Below are positions 51,492 to 61,990 of a stretch of 64,000 nt of DNA, piece after piece; within the stretch, counting starts at the first letter, position 1, and each line of letters starts with the position of its first letter. The notes beneath the pieces were generated by a model. It did not search any database. It had not been told where the DNA came from and saw only the letters and a program-made list of their open reading frames with translations. Source of the stretch: Gnetum montanum. Its lineage: Eukaryota > Streptophyta > Gnetopsida > Gnetales > Gnetaceae. The translations under genes and the position numbers were made by a program. The stretch lies in assembly GCA_015680685.1 (NCBI GenBank), contig MNCI01021483.1, forward strand, positions 210,041 to 274,040. Direction: 5' to 3'.

Positions 51492-51492
51492 T

Positions 51493-52069
51493 CTGCCTAA
51501 AACTTACTAAGCCCCAGAGCTCTCAGCGTCTATGCTGTTGAGTATATGCCAACTTTATTTGCAAAATTCCCAGCGTCTACGTTGTTGAGCGTCTACACTG
51601 CTAACCATACGCCAATTCTGTCTGCAAACTCCCCAGCGTCTACGTTGCTGAATATACACTGTCCGTTATACGCTGTAGACCCTGTCTACGCTATACGCTA
51701 ACCCTGCACACGCTTTACGCTGTAGAATCTGTATATGCTGCACACAGAACTCTGTTTATGTTACTGATATATATGCTGCTGCTAAGTTTACGCTGCATGC
51801 TCTATGCTAACTCTATCTACGCTCTATGTTGTAGACTCTATCTATGCTGTTGTTCAGTATACACTGCACACTTTACGCTGTAGACTCCGTCTACCTTAAT
51901 ACACTGCTACCATATGCTGTATACCCATACATTTTCATTATACATTGGTCGTTGAAGCCTATACACTATGACCTAGTCTATATATTGTACGCCACCAACA
52001 TAGGTTTATGCCGCACCAGGTATACTAGTTTCATATCCCTTTACCGTGTCATATTCTCAACCATTCATC
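51493..52069 (+). other. Leader with TACGCT-type repeats
   Basis: Untranslated leader between PBS and gag. From about 51,525 to 52,010 it is dominated by variants of (T)CTACGCTGT and TATACGCTG, half-sites of the palindrome in U3. No ORF of interest. Confidence 0.7.
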
Positions 52070-55000
52070 ATGAACACCGCAAACTCCAATGTAACAACCA
52101 CCCCGACCACAGACCTCGTGGGAACCATGGCTATTCAACAGCCCATTGTACAACCTATAGTGGGGCCTCGCCAGTCTCTTAGATTGCAAGGGAGGAACCC
52201 ATCGTCTAACATTATAACTCAAGACCAGTACAACTTCATATGCGTGAAAATACAAGCCGGCCTAGCTGTTGACCGAGCCGAAATGGAAGTTAAAAGGAAA
52301 TACGAACTTTTCTATAGGGGAGGGCAAGAGTTCATTCCTTCCCCATATGACATCATCCCTCTTCAAAAGCCTTACTCTGAGCTCATCACACAACTCCTCC
52401 TACAAAGGAGCCATTCGTTAGATAATCCTGTAGTAAATCCTCAATCGGAAGAGGAGGATGAGTTCACTACCCAATCCGAACACGAAGATTCATACCACAT
52501 CCTTAGCCCACAAACCTATGTGAACCCATTGTTCCATCCAGGCACAGGGAAAATTACATCCCTTCAACCCTTTAGATTCACCCAAGCACAAATACCTTCG
52601 CCAGAATCATCCGCACTTGTTCATATTCCTCTTGCAAGCGACCTGCAACTCAAGACACTCCCTCTTGCTATTCTCCCCGTTGCAACCGTAGGCCCATCCT
52701 CGCAAGTACAACCCCCTCAAACTAACGTAGGAGCAACCTTCCCACCCCAAGTGATCAGGATGCCACATGTGATATTGGCATCTACGTCTGCTCATTATAT
52801 CCCCCAGATCCAAACTCATGGAGCCCCTTTTACCACTGCAACCCAACAAGTTCAAGGGGTTCCTACACAAAACATGACTGGGCAATGGGCAGCGATTGGT
52901 GCCCAATCACATCAACCCCCTCACTATAACATACCACTTCATACAATTCCACTGGCCAACATCCCTCAAGGACAACCACAACAACAACAACCCCTTGCCT
53001 ACAATGTGCTGCCCCTAGTACCACCCACTATAAATATCCCGCAAGTACAGCCTCAAACCACACAACTTTCTACCTTCCAACCCACTGCCCAATAATCTAA
53101 CATGTATACCATACAACATCCCCAAGCTGCCATCTCAGCTAGTGCCCAAGATTGGGCTGACACTAAAAAATTAATGCAGGAGCTAACTGATAAGGTTAAA
53201 CGCCTCAAAACCAACCCTGACAGAGAATTGAAGGTAGTGGACTTCTATCACAATGACCCTATCAGCTCTTCCATTCCACCCTTAACATTACCCAAGGGTG
53301 TATCTTTGCCTACACTCACTAAATACAATGATGAGACAGATCCCAACGCTCACCTCATAACATTCAGACTAGAGTGCGCACTACTTCAGGCATGGCCACA
53401 TGCTGTTCTACGAGTGTTCCCTATGTCCCTCGCTGGGAGAGCACTTGATTAGTATCGAGCCTTGCCATGGAACTCGATATCTTCTCTAGAAGGTTTGTTG
53501 CACTAGTTCAAGTATAACTTGAAACTCGAAGCAACACTTGACAGCCTCATACAGGTCAAGAAATCACCCCTTGAACCTATTCAGAAATTCATCCAACGGT
53601 GGAGTGCCGCTATCAATGAGCTCCACGAACCTATCCCAGAGACATATCTCCTCATCATTCTAAAAGGGGCTGTCAATGATTTTATGAAAACCAAGCTATA
53701 CTATCTCAATGATCACACTCTGAGTCAAGCATTTGTATAGATTAATAGCATAGAGGAGGCAACCCAAAATAGCCATGATCCTGCATATTTATCCTTTAAA
53801 AACCAACACACTAAAAAAGACAAAGAAAAAGTTAAAACAACGATCGCAGCAGTAGCAGAAACATAGCAAGAAAATGTGGGACAACAAAGCAAACCACCTG
53901 TTGCCCCTACTAATTACACTAAACCCACTCCCGTAACCGCACCAGAATCGTCCTCATCATAGAACCCAATACCAAACCGTACGAGAAACTTTGAGAGGAA
54001 AGAACCCTTCCAATACATGCCACTACCTATGAAACCCTCGTAGTTGTTCAACCAAATCTTGAAGGCTGGATTAATGAAACATAAGTAGTTGTCCTCGGCA
54101 ATGATCCAAAGGCATGATCGGTTCTATCAACTGGTTCAGTACCCAAGCCTAGCAATGCCAGATGAGCCCCTAGTACCCAAAGGTTCTAGGATGGATCATT
54201 TTTATGACTATCACCAACGTAATGGGCATGGCACGAATTATTGTTTCACCCTAAAGTAAGACATCCAATGAATGATTGATGGAGGTAAAATCACTTTTGA
54301 TGAGGCCAACCCGGTCCAACCGCAAAACCAGGCTATGGGTGTGTATAAAGCTCTACTAAATGCAAAAGAGGCACCATACGTTATTAACACAATCTACCTA
54401 GATAATGAACCTGAAACACCTAGCATTAACACCGTCTACTCTGAGCATGAGCAAAAAATTCCTAACAAGCCATTTGTAGTGCGTATTCCTCCCACTACAT
54501 CAACATCCATGACTCAACCATCATATGCCCCGCGGCAGCCTTATGTTGTCCGCGTACCCCCCGTTATAGCAACTTCTAACACCCCGACAGGCGAAAAACC
54601 ATACATGGTGCGTGTACCTCCTACCGCTACTTCCGCAAACTCACAAACACCTTCTATTCGGCCTTCCCCTTACGTAGTCTAAGTACCACCTACCGTTGTA
54701 ATAGCGGAGGTCCAACCTCTGCCTAAACCAATCCCATACATCGTTAGGACACCCGAAAGTCCTAATGATTACCAATCCTCCACCTCGAAAATGCAAAGTA
54801 AACCCAGTCCTTGTGTCATCAGGGTGCGTAGCCAGCCTTCCGCTCAACCACATGTGACTGTCCAAACGCAACCTCACCCTACTCCATACATAGTACGAAT
54901 CCCACAACAGCCTGAGGCTCTAAAACCAACTCCACCCCCATGCCACACACGAGAACTCTTAGCGGATAAGCTCACACGTGAACTCTTGGAGAAGGAGTGT

Positions 55001-56257
55001 CAACGGCTAGCCCTAGGACCTCTTAAACCTACTCCACTAAATGCAATACCCATGACACCACCTAATGATAAACCAACAATAGGCCACGAGGGTGAATCAT
55101 CGAAAAAACATGATATGTCTAAAACAATGATTCCGGGAAAAAACGACAAACCAACGACGCATGAAATGAAATTGTTGGGCCCAATGGATGAAGTTACTGC
55201 CGATAAACATGAGCCCAACAGTAGAGACCTAGCAACAGCCCTAACACAAGTCACGCAAGCACTCAAAGAAAAAAATACTTCATTAAGTTTATACGACCTA
55301 GTGCTGACATCTCAAACCCATCGTGAAGCTTTAGTGTGCATGTTAACATCTATCGCACTGAGCGAGGACTTGCCTCCAAATGAACCTTCGATTCATGTGG
55401 TAATGTACTCAACCCAAGGGTCAACTTCCAAACCATTAAGTTTCCACAACGATAACATCAAGGTGGACGAGAAAACAAGAAAGGTAACAATAGCCCCTAT
55501 GTTCATAACAATACGAATAAACCAATTCAAAATACATAGGGTCCATGTAGATGATGGAGCTGCCAAAAACGTAGTACCATATCCCATTGTCGAACAACTG
55601 GGGCTTACACAGCTAATCAAACCAACTACCACCACATGCTTAAAATCATTCAGCGGGTCGTGCATGATAGTTAAAGGCACCATGACCTTAGAATCTATAG
55701 CAGGGGACAAATTCCCCACATCCGCCAACTTCGTGGTAATCGATGAAATGCCAGGGTTCAATATATTATTGGGAAGGCCCTGGCTAGCCCAATTGAAAGC
55801 AGTCTCTTCCTCTATACACCAAGAGATTCACCTGCCTTACGAAGGCAGCGAAATCATTATACGCGGGGAGGCTGCTACACCCATCATCTCATCATACATA
55901 GACATAGACCAAGGCTCAGAGGTTAAGTTCGAAGAGCCTAGACAACACGATATAAATGAACAACAACCAATAGGTGATAACCTTCTAGATACAAAAGAAG
56001 ATCCACCCAAAACAGAAATACCCGGACCTGACATAGTACATACACCTCCTCACTTAGAAACAACAAATGACACAGAACTCACAATATATACTGAAGTGCA
56101 AGAAAACACTAACGTGGGAACTATTCCATCAAATGTCCCTTGGGTTGAATTACCATTTAATGTGATTAGCGAAGAGGACGCTGAATATAGAATCACACTC
56201 GCTAACACATCACCTAATGTCAAAATGAAAAAAATCAAAAAACTACTAAACCAATAA
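52070..56257 (+). pseudogene. gag-protease polyprotein, interrupted only by nonsense codons
   Basis: One reading frame runs from ATG 52,070 to the stop at 56,255 without a frameshift, about 1,395 codons. It is broken by 11 in-frame stops at 53,093, 53,450, 53,504, 53,738, 53,864, 53,960, 54,041, 54,086, 54,257, 54,269 and 54,680. The N-terminal part is acidic and then Gln/Pro-rich. The retrotransposon gag core is at about 53,200-53,740 (DFYHNDPIS, HLITFRLECALLQAWPH, FIQRWSAAINEL). A segment at 54,170-54,330 contains HFYDYHQRNGHGTNYCF and NPVQPQNQ. Next come seven spaced PYVVRVPP-type peptides (54,469-54,905), a charged linker, and the retropepsin domain (about 55,280-55,860) with active site VDDGAAKNVVP and ILLGRPWL. 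The product is capsid plus aspartic protease. It ends well before the RT, which is unusual for this superfamily; the intervening cassette separates the two. Confidence 0.9.
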
Positions 56258-56263
56258 ACAACA

Positions 56264-56510
56264 CATGGTCCAAAATGACGTTAAACTACAAATAGTCTAG
56301 AACAACATTAAACTATCATGTCCGCAACGACATAAAACTAGCCACAATCAGAAATGGTCGGTCAACCGAGAAATCCACCGATGTCATTCGAAACATCCCT
56401 TGCTTACGTTGGGGCTTGAAATGGCCTTAAACTATGCATATGGCCTGAAATGGCCTTAAACTAGTGCGTATTTGGCCCGAAATGGCCATAAACTAGATCA
56501 GCCACTTATA
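56264..56510 (+). repeat. ATGGCCTTAAACTA direct-repeat array, left of the antisense gene
   Basis: About six units 35-50 bp apart. The last three are clear (GAAATGGCC(T/A)TAAACTA preceded by GGCCTGA or GGCCCGA); the first three are diverged (ATGACGTTAAACTA and similar). It starts just after the gag-protease stop codon. The same core recurs at 61,756-61,990 in the same orientation. Confidence 0.8.
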
Positions 56511-56856
56511 CTTTATCTTCCTCTCAAATTCCGGCTCACTATTCGAATTTACGCTTGCATTGCCATGTTGTCAATAACAATTTTTGTGATTATCTTTCAT
56601 TTATCACTACACTCTAACTTATAATTACATTCATGCATTACACTTAAACCACAAAAACAAACCAAAACATGTTACATTGTCGTGTCGTGTTTACAATTAA
56701 ACTCAAAACTAACAAAAAAAATTTTATACATGTAATGATGTACAATTACAAGAGTTAACTGGTTTCATTCATCTGTTCAATATAACTCGAAATTTTTAAT
56801 TTACAATTCTCATATAAATTTGAGTCAGAAAGACAAAACATAAAAAAAACTAAAAA
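56511..56856. other. AT-rich 3' flank of the antisense gene
   Basis: Non-coding. For the minus-strand gene this is the 3' UTR and terminator region. No clear AATAAA signal could be fixed. Confidence 0.5.
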
Positions 56857-59800
56857 CTAAATATCCAAGATAGGAGGGTCATCCCCTTTAGACCCAATGG
56901 CATCATGGGCCCCTGCTCCACTGGGGCCAGCTTCTTGGACATCATCACTGCCTTGATCCTGAAAATGCAAAAAGAGATAATCAATGTAAGAACAAAAGAA
57001 ATTCAAACATTATTCAACAAACGAATTTTATAATAACAGAATGCTACCCGTAGGGGATTCCCCTAGACCGAATTCTAGCCAGCGGAGGATTTCCTCTTCT
57101 GAGACACTAGTCCAATCGGTCCCATCAAGACCTAGGTCGACACTTGCTAAGGCCTTCCCCTTGTCAACAACTAACCAGGTAGGATTCTTTAAAGGGAATT
57201 CACCCACAGACACCTCCCCAGAAGTGGTTGTAATCATCCTTGTAGGCGATTCCATCTCAACAGTTGTGTTTTGAGAAAAGGTATCGAACATAGAGCGTAG
57301 ACCCAGACCCTCCACAAACATTTCAATTTGATGCTTTTCAATGGATACTTCCTTTAACGATCTCTTATAATGATTCTTATGGTTCTTTTCATCCTGACCC
57401 CATTTGCGTACCTTGGAAGTGAAAGCCTTCCAATCCTGGCACTTGAGATTTAATAGATCTACTTGGTCCTTATGCTCTACTAGTTTCCGTGTCAGTGACG
57501 CATGGCGATTGAGTAGGTTCCAGTATCTAGTATACGTGACCTCAGAAGTCCGCCAAGAGCGATCACCACTTAGTTTAGCAGAGGCGAACTCATACCAAGC
57601 CTTGAGATCGTTGTGCTCAACTGACAACTCGAAAACTTCCTTCTCCTTTGCTTGGACTTGCAACCACAACTGTTTGATGGAACGCCTACAATTCCAAAGC
57701 GATTTGGCGTTGTGTACGAGACCTTCCGCCACTTCATCATAAACTAGTCTTGGTACTTGCTTGACTTAAGGGGATAGTGTGGGCAAACTCTCAATGATAA
57801 CTGGCTCAGATGGATCCCATCTTAGTTTGGCACCTATGCACATGAAAAGAACAAATGCTAAAACAACAAAAATAAGGTGTGAAACTCTAAAGCTACAAAC
57901 AACTTGAAACATTTATACTTATCTCAGGGTAACCTTCCTGAATACGTTCAACAACCTCCTTAGCGATACCAGCCACAAAATCCATTTTACTTGGAATTTT
58001 GATCCAAGTAAATGATCCACGAGTGCGAGACGGACTAACCTGCACGGTCCTTTCAGGGGGAACCTTTTTCATGGGCACGTCCAACCGCATCGTTCTGGTT
58101 TCACTACCTTCATCTGGAAGGGATGAAAAAATAAAAATAAGACACCATAGAGAAAATGGATCACAAAGCGCCAATAATAAAATAAAAGAAAACATACTGT
58201 GTTCTTTGTCCACTTCTGGGGGTTCGCCTAAGTCTAGTCTTCCCTTAAGAAAGTTGTTGAACATTTCATCGACACCACTCTAGTCATCCACTAGTTCAGT
58301 CTCTGCGGTGTCTTCCCCCAGCTCTTCCGTCCCTCCCACCTGATCTTTGCCCACATATTCCTCCTCAGTCATTAACTCCATTGTAGCCTCCTCCTCTTCA
58401 ATGATAGTCTCTAATTCCTGCCTCCTCACTTCTCGAGTCAAGTCTAAAGGCATCAGTGGCACGTAAGCGGTCAATATAAAAATTATGAATAAGATGAAAA
58501 TGATAAATCAATAAGTGTACTGAGTTTACTTACCTGGGACAGGCATCTTAAACCGTATGCGCTTCACTCGTGGCTCGTCCACATTTGAGGCCTCCTCGGT
58601 TGAACGTTCACGCTTTGTCAGCTTTGACTTGGCCTTACCGATGGTTTCTTTGATGACCTGTTCAGTCCTTTTAGCCATATAAGGCACATCTTCTAGCTCC
58701 AGCCCCACACCATCACATGTGTGGATTGAGGTACCAGATGACCCCCTTATTCTGATAGATATGGATTCATCAATTCCCTTAGGCACATCCTGGGATTCAG
58801 ATTTTTCAAATAAATGGTTGATCCACAGGCAGGATAATTGTCCTCGATCCTGTAGAACATACTTATTGTCTGCATGAACCACTAGAAACTTAGCTAAGAG
58901 GTGAAGATAACTGAGAAAGAATGCAAAGGTAAAGTGGGACTGTGCCTCAACATTTGAGCACAATCGTACTATCTCCTTATGAAGGCCGGACAACAAAAAT
59001 TGGGCCCAGTTATAACGCATTCTAGTTTCTAGGATGGTTCGCATAATACGCACAACTTCAACACCAAGACTCTGCACCTAGGAAATGGATTTAGGGAATA
59101 TCCATTCCCTAAACAGGGGATATAATTCATTAACTTCCTCAGCCTTTGACTTCCCCTGCATAGGGAATCCCTTAGCACCCTTGGTAATGCCCAACCAGTC
59201 CTCTAACTCACGTACCATATGGAGCTCTTTATGAGCCCTATCCAAAAATACATTTATACCATCCACCAGTACACCAAATAGGCTCAAAAGGAATTCGGCT
59301 GACAGATGGAAGACTATCTTAACACCCTTAATCCTAGTGCTATAGTAAGAAATGGATTTGTCGAACGAATCAACAATCCCAATCATTTCGGCTATTGACA
59401 CATCAGGGCTCGAAGTTGTAAAGAGCTCCATAAGGCTAGTGTCATTTAAACAATGGACGATGGATGGAGGGGCATGAGTGCGCAACCATTTCTGAGCCTT
59501 ATTGATCTCCCCGAACTTCATTGACAAGGTAGTCTCAGTTCGTCCTGTTGTGACAGGGTCTCCGCCGAGAGGGAGATCAACTGTAGATACAATTCGAAAC
59601 CATCACATCAGTATAACCCCTGGAAATTGAACAAACACGTTAACACATCTAAAAAATACTATCACTTACCTTTAGTAGTGGACTTAGAGGTGCTACCCAA
59701 TTCAGAGTCACGAGGAAAAATGGGTTCCTTATGCGACCAATCTTCATGCAACCACCCATGCTCTAGAAAACTGTTTGTGAAAATGGACAATGTCACCCTT

Positions 59801-61251
59801 GGTTTGAGCTAATACAGCTCCACGAAGGGTGGGATCCACCATAAAGGTCTCTAGAGCAGTATGTGCTAGGGCAAGCCCATCATCATCAATGCATGTTTCG
59901 TCTTGGTTAACTTGGGGCCTGCAAAAGAATGGTTGTCAAAACAGAAGCAAATGTCAAATGAAAAAAAAAAGAAATGACAAGCTTAAACGATCTTACCATC
60001 TACCTGGTACACTGTGCCAGGAGAGTTTTGGAACAGCGTGTATGCACACGTAGCTAAAAAGAGGGTGTTGTTGAGATAATCATGTCCTTGCGGTAATTGA
60101 GCCCACATGCGTGCTAAATGGTGAGTAGACCTGGGCCCGCCAGAAGAACCGTCCTCGGTTACAAGTGGCCCCTCGTCAATATCCTCAATAAAAATGATGA
60201 CACCCTCCGATGATCCCGACAACATGACCTCAAGCACACTCTATGCCACTTGTTCACTCAGATGTGACCAGACCACCACTTTAAACCTATCCAAGATAAA
60301 GGTGAGGAATTCGCACGCCCCTTCCCTGAACAAGAGCCCATTGTTGTCAATAGGTAGATTTGGGGTAGGTTCATCGGCCTCAATGGGGCCAAACCACGCC
60401 AATACTTCGACTAGCTCAACTACTAGGAGAAAAGGTTCGGTGTCACTACAAGCAACCCAAATGCCACGGTAAATCATCCATGCATGAAAATGAGATAAAA
60501 AAACAAAATTTCACATTGTAGGTAGACACTTGGAAAAATTACCAACTGATTACACTCGGCGTACACGTTTCCTAACTCGGCGTATACACTGTCAAAATTA
60601 TTTACGCTTAGCGTATACGCTGTCACAATCATCAGCGTAGACAGTAAAAACAAACTGTCAGTGTTTACGCTATGCAAACAGTCAGCATATACACTGTGCA
60701 AACAGTTTACGTTGAACACTGTGCAAATATTTTACACTGAAAATAGTTTACACGATACGCTATGAAAATAGGTCTACGCTGTACCCCACTTGAAAAGAAT
60801 AAACTGTTTACGCTCAGCGTATACGCTGTGAAAATCATCGGCATATACGCCATGGAAACCACCAGCGTATACACTGTGAAAACAGTCAGCGTACACACTG
60901 ATAAAATTGTCTACGCTTCATACTGATAAAATTATTTACGCTATCAAAACCGTCTACGCTGTACGCTATAGAAACCCTCTACGCTGCGAACCTATGAGTC
61001 CTCTACGCTAACTGTCTACAGCGGGCATATATGCCGAAACTCCCTATGCTACAAAAAATTCCTACGCCAAAATAACATGTACATATGAAAACAACTAACA
61101 GAGGTAGGATTAGAGCCTACCTATGTGATTATCCAAGCCACGATGGAACCCTCGGCCTGGGCAGACACTGCAACATGGCCTCGCTCTCCTCTGCAAAAGT
61201 CAGATTAGACCCCTTCCTCCCCTGGCCTTCCACTTCCTTACCCTTGCCCAT
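56857..61251 (-). pseudogene. Antisense eight-exon accessory gene inside the retrotransposon (FCP1/NIF-like HAD region plus coiled coil)
   Basis: Exons on the minus strand: 1 (61,251-61,121), 2 (60,445-59,997), 3 (59,918-59,670), 4 (59,580-58,534), 5 (58,444-58,198), 6 (58,113-57,919), 7 (57,833-57,048), 8 (56,958-56,857), about 1,060 codons. Every intron starts GT and ends AG. Junctions 1, 3, 4, 5 and 6 join in frame; donor 2 has lost one base relative to the old copies, and the phase of the last junction is unresolved. Exon 1 is basic (MGKGKEVEGQGRKG). Exon 2 has the FCP1/NIF-like pattern: LLVVELVEVL, FREGACEFLTFILDRFKVVV then WS, LARMWAQLP, NTLFL; the catalytic DxDxT and DD positions are changed, so it should be inactive. 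Exon 4 ends with a possible nuclear signal (VKRIRFK). Exon 5 is Glu-rich and exon 7 is coiled-coil. Stops in exons 1, 2, 4, 5 and 7 and a frameshift in exon 3 make this copy a pseudogene. Function unknown. Confidence 0.82.
60540..61080. repeat. Palindromic GCGTATACGC / TACGCTGT array in intron 1 of the antisense gene
   Basis: Dense copies of AGCGTATACGCTGT and variants joined by short A-rich linkers such as GAAAACAGTC. Same motif as the LTR array at 50,388-50,780 and the leader at 51,525-52,010. Lies in the first intron of the minus-strand gene. Confidence 0.85.
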
Positions 61252-61309
61252 TCCGGTGTCCTTTACGCTGCAACTGACAGGGTTTACACTAAAGTCTGAG
61301 GCTGCACAC

Positions 61310-61515
61310 AAGGCTGAATCCTCTACGCTGAGTTGGAGTCTCTACGCTCATGCTGAGTTGGGACCTCTATACTGATGCTTCGACCTCTATGCTCTACGTT
61401 TACGCTGGCGTTTAGTGGTTTATGCTTACATCGAGTTACTGTTTACGCTTATGCTCACTGTTTACACTTATGCTCACTATTTACACTTATGCTCGATGTT
61501 TACGCTTTCTTCCGG
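61310..61515. repeat. TACGCT-type repeats in the antisense 5' UTR
   Basis: Repeated TCTACGCTGAGTTGG and TTTACGCTTATGCTCAC units between the antisense TATA box and the exon 1 start codon; a continuation of the same motif family. Confidence 0.75.
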
Positions 61516-61545
61516 TTCACAATGTTCACAAATGACACCCCTGCA

Positions 61546-61555
61546 CTATATATAG
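61546..61555 (-). promoter_or_regulatory. TATA box of the antisense gene
   Basis: CTATATATAG, about 295 bp upstream of the exon 1 ATG on the minus strand. It is followed in the direction of the antisense transcript by the TACGCT repeats. The motif is palindromic, so direction is inferred from the gene it precedes. Confidence 0.55.
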
Positions 61556-61755
61556 CGCTGAGCCGCACCTCCGCCACCCTCCATTTTGTTTCTTTTTCTT
61601 TTTATTTATTTATTTCTTTCATTTTTAAAATAATTAAAAATACAAAATACAAAAAGATATAAATATAAAACAAAACAAATCCTGATTCCCTTGTAAACCA
61701 ACTTCACAAGTCCAAACTAAACATTCTGGCGCAGACTCTCCTGTGCAAATTTTAC

Positions 61756-61990
61756 GATGAACATTCGGCCCGGTATGGCCTTAAACTACCATAACGGCCC
61801 GGTATGGCCTTAAACTTCCATAACAGCCCGGTAAGGCCTTAAACTATTACCTGTGGATCACATTTAGCCCGGTAAGGCCTTAAACTTCCACATTCAGCTC
61901 GGAAGGCCTTAAATTGCCACATTCGGCCTGGTAAGGCCTTAAACTACCATCATAGCCCAGTAAGACCTTAAACTGCCATGTGTCCCGATT
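61756..61990 (+). repeat. GGTATGGCCTTAAACTACC direct-repeat array, right of the antisense gene
   Basis: About eight units of 28-40 bp, each close to GCCCGGTA(T/A)GGCCTTAAACT followed by TCCA or ACCAT. Shares the ATGGCCTTAAACTA core and orientation with the array at 56,264-56,510. Together they bracket the antisense cassette between protease and reverse transcriptase. Confidence 0.85.

Noticed and set aside
52070-56257. TAG codons in gag-protease as programmed readthrough or a reassigned code
   Set aside because: There are eleven stops of all three kinds at scattered positions, and the RT region has TGA and TAG stops plus frameshifts. Mutational decay explains them better.
57041-57742. Plus-strand ORFs over the antisense exons (57,041-57,274; 57,404-57,742)
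   Set aside because: They are shadows of minus-strand exon 7, with no conserved counterpart in the old copy.
56857-61251. Chance nested insertion of an unrelated host gene into the young element
   Set aside because: The same gene lies in the same relative position and orientation in the much older element at 10,460-15,717.
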